Positions 37,401 to 49,581 of a stretch of 64,000 bases of DNA are shown here, one piece after another. A model generated the notes under the pieces. It was given only the letters and a program-made list of their open reading frames with translations. It had not been told where the DNA came from and searched no databases. Every line of letters starts with the position of its first letter. Position 1 is the stretch's first letter. The DNA comes from Drechslerella dactyloides (taxonomy: Eukaryota; Ascomycota; Orbiliomycetes; Orbiliales; Orbiliaceae): assembly GCA_020064725.1 (NCBI GenBank), contig JAGTWJ010000019.1, positions 2,294,001-2,358,000 of the forward strand, in the 5' to 3' direction. The translations under genes were made by a program, and so were the position numbers.

Positions 37401-38499
37401 GAATGTGGAGAACCTTTAAGTTAATGCCGAGCTTGAATGGCTCTCTTCCTTGCTAGGCAACCGAAGAAATGGTTTTAACGGATTATAGCTATGCAGTTTG
37501 CGTAGCTGAGACACTCATGGCCCGTAACATGCTGAAATTTGCGATCATATCTGTTCAGAAGATTACTAATCATACATCTTTGGGCCGCCCGCACTGACAA
37601 AGATATTGACATCTATCCAGATCTATTGCTTGATGTCTGAATAAGACAGTGAAACAATAATTGAACTAGTACCTCGCAAGTCCAATTTTGGGCTTCAAGG
37701 CAAGTTAACGCGACCCAATCATTACGAAGATATCAGCTTACCCGACATAGAAAGGCAGCTAGCTCAGGGAAACAAAGTCCGACCTTAGGGGACATGCCTT
37801 TGTAAGGCTGTTCAAGAAATCTTGATTCGATTACCAGATCGCTTTCGTAAGCGTATCAGCCAAGCTGGCTCGGCACGATATCAACGCATATAAATTACCA
37901 CATCGGGAAGCGTTGGCATCGACATGGTCAGCATCTGCGGCTGAAGTTAGCAACAGGCCACTCCTTATGGCCCGCGGAACAATAGCGCCTTTAGCTGGAC
38001 TATATACGCGGCTTGGATTCTACATGTTTTATACCATACAAGGATAGTCCTCGTCCCGGCGAGCACTTAATACAGAAGAATTCTATAACAAACTATGCAA
38101 TGATTGACAGGTGTCGATTGATTGGTATATAAGCGCGCACAAGGTCTACGCTATCCCATAAATGTAAAAAACCTGTTTCCAGTACCTGATAGATTCTGTA
38201 TAAATGAAAAAGTGAATATACATCGTGCGCTCAGATAACGTACCGAGTCGCTTGATCAAATTAAGCAGAGGGAGACAGTACATGCCAAAGGGTTACTTTT
38301 CAAGCCAGCCAATAGTATTCTCCTAGCAGAATCGCTGTTGTCAGCTGGCAGCCTGGCTAGCAGTGACCAATAAAATCCGCATACCACGGCCTGTTGTCGA
38401 AATTAAATTGTAACACAAACCGTCGACGGGAACTGCCACGGCTGAACGGGAACCAGCGCAGGAGCCGAAAAAGAAAAATACAACAAGGTCCAACTCGCA
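34406..38499. other. Long intergenic region without a visible gene
   Basis: 4.1 kb. The left few hundred bases are the pmp3 promoter. The remainder is AT-leaning with short frames only, and no motif, RNA gene or mobile element is recognised. It could include diverged transposon remains, which I cannot identify by eye. Confidence 0.45.
34595..34602 (-). promoter_or_regulatory. TATA-like box of pmp3
   Basis: On the minus strand TATATAAG lies about 190 bp upstream of the pmp3 start codon, at a distance compatible with a core promoter and a leader of 100-150 nt. Confidence 0.4.
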
Positions 38500-39540
38500 T
38501 CATGATCGGTCTCCAACCTCATCCCCATCCTCCCGCAATCCTTTCTCGCCGAACCGCCGTTCATACTCCTCCGCAATCACCGCCCACGCGCCATTGGAAA
38601 ATACCAATGTCTTGTACCTTTCTTCCACCACTTCCTTCCTCAAGCTCCTTCCCCTTCCTTCCACCGTCACCAACCGTCTCATCAACTCCACCATATCATC
38701 GATATACACACCGCCCATTTCTTCACTGCCACTACCGTCGCCTCCCTCCAACTCTCTCGATAGCAGGTGCAGCATCTTTCGTAGTTCATACACAAAATCC
38801 ACAGCAACTAACGTCATCCCGTCGCCGCTAAACACAATCTCCTTTTGCACAAGGCTTCTCGCGACAACCTCTTCTACGTCCCCGCCGTGCATGTTGAGCC
38901 GCAGCATCGCCACTTCACCGGCATTGTTTAGCCAGTCATCGCGGCCAATACCATACTTCTCCGTCGTTTTGAGCACGCCTGACACAAGCGCCTCCTTCTG
39001 CTTCAGGCTCAGTGTAGAAGTCTGCAGAAGCTCGACGGCGCGTGTGGTGCGTTTACTTCGGAAGAACAGTGAGAAAAGCACATCACCGGTGACGATGAAT
39101 GTGTGGTGTTCCTTTGTCTTTTGCAGTAGACGGTGGGAGACGTGGCTTAGGGCATTGGCCAGCGTTGGTGTGTCTATCCCCATGCCGGGAGGCTCTCGTT
39201 CCGCTGTGCTGTGACGACTGACACCTGTCGCTGGTGTCGAGGGTCCCTCGACCAGAGTATCGTGGGACATATCGGTATGTGATTCGGCTTCTGGCTCTTG
39301 TTGTTGTCTCGACCGTCGCTGGAGCCGTCGCCGCTCACTCGAGTGTGACGGCCCCATAGATTGGAGCGCGTGTATGCTCGCAGGTATAGTATGTATGGTA
39401 GGTGTGTGTACAATAGTCTCGTAAACCAGACGTTGCCACTTCTTTATGGCTTTGGCTATGCGCAGATTTTGGCAGATGCATGCATTCGGATGAAGCTGGA
39501 TCGTGCACAAAGCTAGCGATGGTAAAAATGGTAGCTGCAT
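38500..39540 (-). CDS. Nucleotidyltransferase-fold-like protein (DUF7582-like), function unknown
   Basis: A single open frame of 346 codons. The core (about 125-330) resembles a fungal family related to the nucleotidyltransferase fold. A helix (LANALSHVSHRLLQ) is followed by a strand-turn-helix like the NTase G-G/S region (FIVTGDVLFSLFFRS). Next come DDWLNNAGE and a repeat of strand and helix ending DDMVELMRRL. The usual acidic pair that binds metal after the G-G/S helix is replaced here (RAVELL), so catalysis seems unlikely. The first 61 residues look unlike the rest. A second Met at 39357 (residue 62) is an equally good start and would give 285 residues. The N-terminal Arg/Gln/Ser-rich stretch is probably disordered. 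No role is known, and the family assignment comes from recalled similarity only. Confidence 0.55.
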   Translation of the reverse strand: MQLPFLPSLALCTIQLHPNACICQNLRIAKAIKKWQRLVYETIVHTPTIHTIPASIHALQSMGPSHSSERRRLQRRSRQQQEPEAESHTDMSHDTLVEGPSTPATGVSRHSTAEREPPGMGIDTPTLANALSHVSHRLLQKTKEHHTFIVTGDVLFSLFFRSKRTTRAVELLQTSTLSLKQKEALVSGVLKTTEKYGIGRDDWLNNAGEVAMLRLNMHGGDVEEVVARSLVQKEIVFSGDGMTLVAVDFVYELRKMLHLLSRELEGGDGSGSEEMGGVYIDDMVELMRRLVTVEGRGRSLRKEVVEERYKTLVFSNGAWAVIAEEYERRFGEKGLREDGDEVGDRS

Positions 39541-42500
39541 GTGTGCGTATATGCTGCTGCGCTGCCTTGGTACTTTCTTTCTTAACGCATTTTATCAGCA
39601 TGCATGTTGAACAATGAGGATGGAAGTCGAGGCGACGCTGGTGGCTGATAGTTGCTGCGGCTTTCGCGACTAACTGGTATATTCGACGGGACAGTTGTGA
39701 AAGGGGTATCTGCTGGTTCTTATATATATGATTGACGTGCTAAACTCAGAGGTCTCAGTTTCATCTGGTTCGTAGACTAGAGGCTGAGCTCAAGGGAGTG
39801 CAATACAGAAAAGATCAGTTCGACGGACGAACTCAATTTCAAAAGACAACAAAAAAGCGAGTAAAGCGACAAGTGGCAGATAAAAGGGAGACTTCACCAG
39901 ACAGCCTTTGAATCCAACAAAAATACGGCTTGCAGGCTTGGCGAAAAGATAGATCGCTGACAACAAGAACAGAGGCAGCCTCGATTCGACAAATGCCTCT
40001 GAGTGGTAAGCATCGCGAGATCGGCTGTATTACCCACTCAGTAATCATAGTTTCCTACATCTGTAACCTGCAGGTAGATGCGTTCCAGTGGATCTACAGC
40101 TGTATACAACACTGGCTTCTGGGTATGTGGACGACGGGAAAGTTTAGGCTACACCCCTGCATGATATAGACGGCCCTGTCGATATCATTTGATTTCGGAC
40201 CAGGGCAATATGGGGTTTTGATAGGGGCGGGAAAATTGAAGAAACGAGGGATAGAAATGGAAAGAATGATACTCGGGGACAGCCCCCTACATCCAGAATT
40301 GGGATGAAGGATTCCCATTCCAGCAGGGCGGAGTAAGGTGAACCGGCGCCGGCAGACCTACAAGCTACAAATGTATCTCGGGAAAACATACCATACCGCC
40401 TAGCTCTACCAATCACGAGACCAACTGGAAATGCAGAATAGGCTTGTATGTATGTAATCAGTCTGCCTGTAAGCGGGGAAGCTAGCATATTGCAGATGCC
40501 CAGTCCTCACAATGTTGTCAATGATTGGTCAGATCGAATGTAAGCCGCCGAGCCTCAGCATCTACTGAGTAGATCACGGCGTCAACGACCAGCAAGCCAA
40601 CCTGCCAAATTAGCACGGTTCGTTCCTGCCTTGCAGTGACTGAAATACTTGTGACAGCTTGTGCATACATATATAAGGATTATGATTGATATGACCCACC
40701 CAGCGGCTGAGCTGTAAAATGACGAGGGAAATACCTTGCACCAGGCTCGCGGGAAGCTCGCTAGGTTGGTTGGTAGGCCACTGTTACGCACGGGCAGTGG
40801 GCACGGGCAGTATGCACCCTCGCTCAAACGTGCATATACACAGGAAAGCATGCATGTAGTTAGAGATTGGACCAACCCTGGACCGTGATTTTTCTATATG
40901 ATGTATGAGCATGAGGGGAACCTCGTATTGGGTAATGTCTGCGAGCCCGACATGCATATGAGGGGCAACTGGATACAATCGCGAATGCCACAGAGGATGT
41001 ATCATGGTCGGCGTCTGTGCCTTGACTTAGATTGTTCCTCAGTTATCAAATTGATTTGATCAGACCGAATATCAATCTCGCACACTGATAGGGCATCCCC
41101 GGATGATGGCGGTGCCTTCGTGCGGTCCGGTTTACGAGATCAGGCTCGCTTGATCATGCAAATCTGCGAGCCATATCGTCGGGTAAGGCAGATTGATAGC
41201 ATACTGCGAGATCTGGGCATACTAGGAAACTAGGGCGTATTCAAAAAACTTTAACTAAGTACTTACAATAATCAATCCTTGCTATAGTGAACTGTCATTC
41301 CAGGACCCAAAAGGTCCTCCCATGCATCCCGATGGACTGTTACCGCATAAAAGCTCCGGGCTAAGGGTAAATCGATACTAGTCGACGCTGCAAGCCAATC
41401 ATTTGACAGAAGGGGCGCCTGGTGTTCCGTCAAGCGTCAATTGAATCAATATCTGTTGGATCCCAAACGAACGGCTCCGGTTCGAATCGAGATCTCCTGT
41501 CATCCGGAAGAAAATTATTCTCAAGATAGTATACAAGAAGGCGAAATTAATCAAAGGACTACCACGTCATGCATTAAATCGAATTGCGATCGTAGAGCAT
41601 TTGAACGAAAGACCTTAAGGAGGGATGGATTGTCGTTGGTTGGAACAAGTTATATATGACAGCCTGCGGTACGCCGACCAATTAGCCAACAATCTTGTCT
41701 CGAGTTACCAGCGCTTCCAAGTGCACGGCAACGGGCCTGCACACCCATGCTAGTATGCAGCTGGCATACAACATGTCTTTGATCGGTCGTATATACGAAG
41801 TACCCCGGAAACCAAACACACTTCAATAGAAAAAGAAAATTTGAGAAATGGACGAAGTTACATTATGGACCCTGAGGAATGTGGTAGGTGACTGTATTTC
41901 CAACACGGAACCCTAAGGACGGCTTATGTGGTTGAGCGGCTGGATCCTAGCTTCCGAGCCGGATTGATTGGGGTGGTGTGCCGCGAGCGACTATATTTAG
42001 TTAGCGGTGATCTACCTCAAGAAACAGATATCCAGCAGCCGTGCCCTTGGTAGCGATGTCTTGCATTCATATGAATTCATTGGTATTTAGTAAATAATTA
42101 CAGGCCAACATATCATCGCGATCTTCGAATCTTCCGAGCTAGTGGTCTCGCAAGCCAAACCCACACAGTTCCACGAGCTAGTATTATCGCGATATACTGA
42201 TAGTGCGAATAAATCTGAGGATATACCACAGTGGATATGTTAATTTTTGATCTTTCACGCACGACAGAGCTTGATACGTGAGATCAGTACCCGTGGATTA
42301 CAGTGGAGAGATATTATAGACATCCCTTACGTAATTACGAGAGTTTAAAGCATTCTCAAGTCATTTCGAGTTGCTCAATTCGACGTTTGACTACTTGATC
42401 TTGGTCCCAGGATCCTGTTGCTGGACTGCATGCATGCGCAGGCGCATCCATTGATCAGCACGTCAATTGGGTCAGCTGTGAATCGTCCATCACGTATGCG

Positions 42501-43370
42501 AAGGCTCTAAAACCAAGTCTCATATGGTTATCTGGGGAGTTGTCGCGAAACCCACCCGCCCACGTCCTGATTCACGTCCCGCAAGCCTTCTTGAATCTGC
42601 AGCACAGACAGCCGTGTTGCGTTCGCGAACCACCAATGGTAAGCTGCGCAACCTGCATGCATGAACGCACGAACAGGGGTGTCAGCTGTCGCCGGCGCTT
42701 AACAGTGACCAGCTCCACCGAGCCTCATATTTCCGTATCTTAATTTATCTCGCTGTCAAAGAACGGACGGACGGGTGGGCCGTGGATAAAACCCGGTACA
42801 TTCCAAACAAATGTTGACTTACGTTTACTCGCATACTCAAAGGTTAAGTATAAACGGGACGATGCAGCGAAAGTTTTGGCGCCCACCTTGCATGCGCATG
42901 CGTATGCGCCCGTTGTCCCGCCGTCGACATCTACGTGGACCGTCTGATCACCAATATGTCTATTATCAATACCTTGATGCTGCGTTATCGTGTTTGCTCT
43001 ACGACCTGGGCGCCTGGGAGAGACTATAGGCACCGTCGATCACGCTCAATCAACCGACGCTTGCCGCTACGATAGTAATCCGTGCATGCTGCGCTTTTGG
43101 TCACCGTCAAACGCATGCAGACTCCTGAGCTTTGAGCAGGGGTTCATCATCTATGCAATTACTGAGCGATATCATAATTTGATATCTCATAGCTTTCATA
43201 AAACGGATCAACGGTGAAGTTGTCGCAAGCGACGCCCGCAGCCACCGCATTCACCACTGCCATCCATATATCGTCAAGTATGTACACACGAAGAAAGTCG
43301 CCCCTATAGGGCACTATCATTAAACCCCACTAGCATATATAAACGAGCGAGTAGATAGTAGAGAGTCCAT
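39541..43370. other. Intergenic region without a visible gene
   Basis: 3.8 kb. Frames are short and the composition is uneven. A palindromic CTAAGTACTTAC word lies at 41255-41266. A GGTTCGAATC string at 41479-41488 resembles a tRNA T-arm, but no cloverleaf can be drawn around it. The right end holds the eL22 3' UTR. Confidence 0.45.
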
Positions 43371-44144
43371 CTACTCATCATCATCCTCATCGGCGTCGTT
43401 AACGACGTTGTAGAACCGCAGCTCGTAGACGCCCTTGCTCGTCGAGACGACGCGGAGCCAGTCACGGAGCGCGTTCTTCTTCAGGAACTTCTTGGTGCTG
43501 TATAAAAAATAGATGTCAGTTGCTGAACACACTGCTATACACCAGATCCAGGTGTGCGGAGGTAGTGGGGTAAAGTATGCATACAGGTACTTCAGATACC
43601 GTCCCGAAAACTCCTGGTGTGCGACAACAACGACCTTTCCTTCACCCTCTGTCGAGATCTGGATGACATCGCCGAGGTTGCCCACGCGTCCGTCAACCTT
43701 GATCTTGTCATGCAAGAACTTCTCAAACGCGGAGACGTCGAAGATCTTGTCCGAGGCCGGCTGCGAGGCGTTGATGACGAACTGCACAAACTACCATTAG
43801 CATCCACATCCCCCATCCATCGCGCATACACCACCCCCCATACACGTGTGTATATGAGCCAGAGAGGCTCTCGCAGCTACTGTGGGCATGCTGGTGCCTG
43901 CGAGGGGTAGAATAGGATGGGGACTCACCTTCTTCGACACCTTGGCCTGCTTGCCCTTTGCGCCTTTCTAAAATCACCAGCACTCTTAGCCTACTGAATT
44001 ATGCTTAAACCTCACTCCGATATATATCATATATACGGAGGTAAAGATCGGGGTTCAAGCGCCAGCAAAGCGGGATGTGCTAGTTCCATCGAGACCGTGC
44101 TGCCGCCGCTGTCGCTCAGGTATACATACTGTTGTTGGTGCCAT
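43371..44144 (-). CDS. rpl22: 60S ribosomal protein eL22
   Basis: Four exons (44144-44130, 43967-43929, 43781-43585, 43497-43371) encode 125 residues, matching the family length. The first coding exon is only 15 nt (MAPTT). The second (39 nt) gives the Lys-rich tail KGAKGKQAKVSKK. The body begins FVINASQPASDKIFD, continues through GNLGDVIQIS and FSGRYLKYLTKKFLKK, and ends LRDWLRVV, KGVYELRFYNVVND and an acidic tail. These are hallmark eL22 segments. eL22 sits on the large subunit near the tunnel exit and binds 28S rRNA. Introns close to the start codon are typical of fungal ribosomal protein genes. Confidence 0.97.
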
Positions 44145-45430
44145 TGCGAGGTTTGTGGTTTAGAGATATGATGGAGTGTTTGAGGTGATGGGATGGTGAT
44201 AGTACGCAAAGAAGTGGATATCCTGCGTCGTCGATCGTGGATGTGGTGGAGTGTAACTGAATCTTGAAATCACAGATTTTGAGAGCGAGAGACGAGAATT
44301 TGTGGTGGCCGCGCTAGTCTCATATAGGAAACCACAGTCAAAGGCAAACAATCCAACAACATAGCAACACATTATTAGTTGCCCTCGAGTTCTCCCCGGC
44401 TTATACACCACATAGAGCGCACGAGCACTGAGTTGGTCTCGGGGACAAGCGCAGAGTACGTCAATATCAAGAGAAGTCTGGCTTGAGGATCTTATTGTTA
44501 CACGAAGCCACTATTTTTGGACATATGTACGGATCCAGATATCGGTTCTTACAATTCATGATCAGTGCAGTGGCCCGCGCCGCACTTACTAGACCCGATG
44601 GCGCTATACTCCGTGCTGGCCCTCTTAGATTGCATCAATCGTATTTTTACTTCATAATCCTCTAAGCTTCTGATCAGAACGGTGTCTGATACGCCATAGC
44701 CGAGGTCATTGCTTTCTACTTAGGTGCGAGGGTCTCAACCGGTTAATCGTAACGCCTCTGGTATTGGGTGCCTACACATCTGTCAATCTATATACCAATA
44801 TCCTTCATAAAACAATTAATTAGCAAACAAATTTTCAGATGCCCTCCGAGTAGTTCTGTATTGCGGCCTCCGCATTGTGGAGCTTCTAATACTGACCACC
44901 CTTTGAGGCGGCACGTTGTATCCGCATTAAATTATATACATGAAAATCTATGTTAAGTTTGAAATAATAATAAACATAATAATTGCGCAATCGATCATAA
45001 AAGGAAAAGCCCCCACATTCTACCCTTTGGTCAACAAAGTAAGTCCGTACGGATTTTCAAAAGATAGTAATTGGGTTGGTCCCCGGAGCATTTTTAACCC
45101 ATACCGTTCACAGTTGAATCATTCACGCTATTCTATGATCAAAATATTGAGCCTCCATCCGGAGCCAATAGCTATAGTCCATCTCGCTGGGTAGTGTCGT
45201 GATTGGCAATATACAGCTGATGATGGATAAACCAGAAAGGTTGTCCGTTTGGTATCAGCAGCCATTAGTATGTTTTTTTTCAAATGTGGAATTCGTCCAA
45301 TCGCGACAAGAAATGTTGATATTGGACTTGGCTTCTTAGATCTTCCGCGATCTGCCGTAGCCCCGCCGCCGCATCGTAACTAAGTACCTAGGTATAGAGG
45401 CTAGGCCGAAAGTAGCCACACCCAGTTTTA
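44145..45430. other. eL22 promoter and NLR 3' flank
   Basis: The left part, up to about 44500, is the eL22 promoter and leader. The rest is AT-rich with no gene. A TAAGTACCTAGGTA palindrome lies near 45381-45394, just outside the NLR stop codon. Confidence 0.45.
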
Positions 45431-48400
45431 TCAATGATCTTGAGACTGATGGCGACTGTATCCAAAGTCTGCCTTGCCTGTTGCTACCAAAAGCCTGACT
45501 ACATCCAAATTCCCGCTCCGGGCAGCCAGGGATAGCGGCGTCCGATTTTCGTGATCCTTAGCGTTAATATTGACCTTACCCGTTGCTAGTAGAAGCTTAA
45601 CCACGTTCTCCTTCTCTCGATTAGCAGCCAGAAATAGCGGTGTCCTATTATCTTGATCCCTAGCGTCAATATCCACCTCATCTGTTGCTAGCAACAGTTT
45701 AACCGTTGTGTCATTCCCAAACTGGGCAGCCCACGACAACGGTGTCCGACCATATTGATCCCTAGGGTTCACATCGATCCCGCTCGCCGTCAATAGCAGC
45801 TTCACCATATCGTCATTTCCTCGCTCAACGGCATATAATAGCGGCGTCTTGCCCCGCCCATCTTGAGAGTTGACGTTGGCACCAACTGCTAGCAGCAGCC
45901 TCACCACAGCCTCGTGCCCCCCCTGGGCAGCCCACAATAACGGCGTCTGCATGGCCACAGGGTCCCTAGCGTCTAGATCCTGCCGGGTTGAAATCAGGTA
46001 AGACATGATTTCTGGAATGCCGAAGAAAGCTATGATATGAGTAGGCAAGACGTAGACGGCGTCGCCACGAATCCACAATTTAAAAAAGTTTATATCCTCA
46101 TATCCGGATCGTTTATTGTCAATTTCTTCGTACAACATACGCAAGCTGTCGGGATTGTTCAGCAAGCCGATATGAAGGTGTTCTTTGGCGAGCTCCATAG
46201 TCGCGTTCGATAAATGCTTGCTCCTTCGAAGGTGGTGGCCCCATTGCGTAGCAGCGTAACAAAAAAGCGAGATTGTGCTGTAATTATCGTCAAGTGTCCC
46301 TTCAGCGATTGATGATGTTGGTGTGACCTCGTAAATTTTCTGAACGCACGAAGTGCAGGTGCACGTCGTTGTTGGTGGGAATCTAAGAAACATAAGGCAT
46401 ACGCGTGCGATTCGCATGTGCAATTCCTCCTTAGTAATATCAAAAATCCGATCTTGCCGATTGAGATATTCTTGAAGAGAATAGTGGACTAGACGGACGG
46501 TAGATGTCTCTTGGTCAATCACGACCAATCCATGGCAGCAGTTCAGAAGCGTTTTCCTGACGGGCACACCCCGGCGGTCAAGCACTATGTCACCGTCTTT
46601 GATTGCAAGGGAGCACAACAGCTCACCGACGGTAAGCGCTCGTTCCGCTAGATGAACCCATGTAATTATTTTTGCTGCTTTCTCGAATAGCCCCTTCGGT
46701 TGCTGCTTGACTCTGTCCATGGTTTCACCAAAGGCCTCGTCAAGATCTGACGGCAATATCTCCAAAGCTGCTTCGCGATCACGTATCGTCGTAGCTTGTA
46801 GGATGGTACGGAGTTGTAACGCTGGCAGTAGAAACCTAGTATATAGAGATCTTAATGTGAGTGCAGGATGCTAGGGGTTGATCTGGGCACGTTATACTAA
46901 CACTCCCTGAGCTGAGCCAGCAACTTTTGTCAGAATGTTCATTCTGAGTTCTTCATCCATGGCATCAGGCTCAATATCACTCGGTCCACCGATTTCATAT
47001 TCGACAAATCGTTCGATGTCGCTTTCGTGAGCTACAATCGAGATAACTTGACCTCCTGTCAAGTATTCTTCAACTGTATCCTGGATATAATGACGACCAG
47101 TAATGAATATCTGGATATGGGAAGGACTACCGCGCAGTTGCTTCAAAAGGTCCCGTGGGCTCCTTAGTTCGTCCATCGCATCTAAGCAAAGGTACACCTT
47201 ACTAAACTGCGGATAGACTATATTGAGAAGATCGGCCGCATCAGTTGAGCTCAGTGGCCTGCTTTGGCTGGCCCTTTCTTTGTATAAACTCGAAACGGCT
47301 TCAGGGATTTCTTGTAAATGCCCTAATAGTTGCTTTAAAACTGCACCAAGAATATTTTCTACCGTCTGGGCATTCTGGTCGCGAAAATCGCAGTATAGAT
47401 ATGCCAACCCTTCTTTCGACCCTTGGGCCAGGCGTTCTTCCAAGTAGTCAATCACAAGAGACCTATTCTAGATTGTTAGTCGTAATCCACTACAACATTT
47501 TATACTCCGTTATGCCCTTTTGCTTACGAAAGAATTGTTTTGCCAACGCCTGCAACTCCGTAGCAGCATAGGGTATGACACTTCTCTGTTTCGGAGGACC
47601 AATCAAGAAATTTTGGGTCCTCGAGCAGCCATGTGCCCGTGCCTCGAACCCGCTTCCTTCTGCTTTCAACATGCCTGGCAGATGGGTGGAGTGGAGACAA
47701 CCATGTGAATAGATCTTTTCGTTCTCGATCCGAAATGATTTCCCTTGTATTTGATTCGACCTCCTGCACTAGATATCTAATTTACTAAGAAGTCTAATAT
47801 CATAATGAGAAATTGGAAAGATTGCAAGGTATGTACTAACGCTTTCGCATAATATCAGGCGTATTTTTGACATCAACAGCATCCGTGATTCGAAGAAGTT
47901 CTTTTGCGTACGCCGCAGCTACCGCGGCGGCGTATTTTTGCCACCGATCGTTTTTATGAGAATCAGAATAGTCGCAAATGCCACGGATGACAAGACAAGG
48001 GAAGTCATTCATCAAGCCGGTAGCCTCCGTCTCGAAACAAAGACAGTTCTTCGACAATGAATCCCGTACTCGCGCGTCCTTGATAACCTGGTTGCCCGAA
48101 GCAATTATACCATAGTGGATGTAAGGGTCTTGATCAAATCTTTCTTGGCGATCTATCTTTCGTGCATCGTCGCATTTGCTACAGTCTCGCTGGCCGTCTT
48201 TATGCTTGTGATCAGACTGGAATAGTTGATCATGATTCGCTCCTTGATACATGTAGCCCGGCCCGCTTCGTGGCTTTGCCATTAACGGATATTTCTCGTA
48301 CATTTCCTCCAATATGGTAGGAATTGCAGATCCCACCATGTCATGTTGAGCCTGAAGTGCACTCGTAGCATTTAGCAAAACCCGTGGTGGGGAGTCCAAT

Positions 48401-48840
48401 GTGCCACACTCCTCGAAGCCATTGATAGTGGCCTTTCCGCAATCGAATTGTCTAACACCCCCAAATGTACCTTCGGGTTTACTAACTACGACATCGCCGA
48501 GCCGAATGTCGTTGTCATCACTTGGGATGCCACCTCCAATACCAACCATTAGTCCAAATTTGATAGCCGGGAAGCTGGAGAGCATATGCGCAGCAGCTGT
48601 AGCGGCAGGCGTGGCACCGTATTTGCCTGGTGGAAGACTGGCAATAACCACATTATGCTCTCCATTTGGGCCGTCAATTGAGCCTAGGCTATTGTCGTCC
48701 TTTGGATGTTTGTGCTGTACTGGTGCATGTTCTCGATCAAGCATCGCCTGGGCAGCAGCCCTTTCATGCGGTAAGGCAGCTATCCATCCAATGGCGTATT
48801 CAGAGTTGTCTAGCCGTGCGCGTGGTGATGTCTGTGCCAT
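45431..48840 (-). CDS. NLR: phosphorylase-like / NACHT / ankyrin protein
   Basis: Four exons (48840-47841, 47768-47528, 47462-46902, 46835-45431) encode 1068 residues. Residues about 15-325 are a nucleoside-phosphorylase-like domain (PNP_UDP): AIGWIAALPHE, a Gly-rich GLMVGIGGGIP strand, and a C-terminal CLVIRGICDYSD segment. A NACHT ATPase follows, with the P-loop G404-V-A-G-V-G-K-T411 and a Walker B segment around LCLDAMDEL (505-513). A winged-helix-like region comes next (about 620-860). About six ankyrin repeats occupy 864-1061, each with a TPLxxAA turn and LLLAxG helix. The C-terminus stops abruptly within the last repeat. In fungi such three-part NLRs are thought to sense non-self or take part in heterokaryon incompatibility, with the phosphorylase domain as effector or annotator. 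It is inserted between two housekeeping genes, eL22 and transketolase. Its trigger is unknown. Confidence 0.9.
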
Positions 48841-49581
48841 GTTACACGGCGCTCGCGGAAAAGTAGTCTCGCTCCGGGGCTAGCAGTAAATCCTGAGTCC
48901 CCGAGACTATATAAGTAATTACTGGATTAGGTATGGTGTTGAGCCGTTGCACATTTAATAAAGCTGTATTATGGAGATCGTGGTGATAAGTGCATACTTC
49001 GATATCTACTAAGTATGTCGAGGATGCTATGTCCGAAAGATGAGGGGTAGCCGATCGAACAGAGCAGTCAATCACGCCAAATCAGATTGTCAGCCGTACA
49101 GCCAAATACGAGGAGAGCATAACCGTGTGCATACGTGGCGTATGCTTCTGGCAGTTCACTCGAGTGTATCAACTATGCATGTATTCTGTGTCAATTTTAT
49201 TCATATATACAACAAGTTTTAGTAGTAAGGGTATGTAAAGACTAATGCTACGTAGTATTTATTAGGACTCGAAAGACACAAAATATTGAAATGAGACAAG
49301 CGGTCTTTGTCCACTTTCGCACGCCATACGGCTATCGAGACTTACTTGCTGTCTAAGTAATGCGTAATTTACGTCAGAGATAAGGAAGACACAGCAGTGC
49401 GATTTACTACAGTAGAAAATTCAATCCATCGATTCTGCTTCAGCTTTTGGTCCAAGTAAATACAAAGCAGGCACGCCCTCATTCTCGCCCGCATCCTATA
49501 ATCCGCAACCGCGAACCTCGAAGCTACAACCCTACCGCTTCCCCTTGCAATACTATACTATAGAACTAACGTCGCACCGCA
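48841..49581. other. NLR promoter and transketolase 3' region
   Basis: 740 bp between two minus-strand genes. It is AT-rich and has no open frame of note. It must contain the transketolase 3' UTR at the right and the NLR promoter at the left. Confidence 0.5.

Noticed and set aside
38594..39214. 206-codon plus-strand open frame
   Set aside because: Antisense to the NTase-like gene; Ser/Thr/Pro-rich shadow without motifs.
41479..41488. tRNA T-arm-like GGTTCGAATC
   Set aside because: No acceptor stem, anticodon arm or D-arm can be paired around it on either strand.
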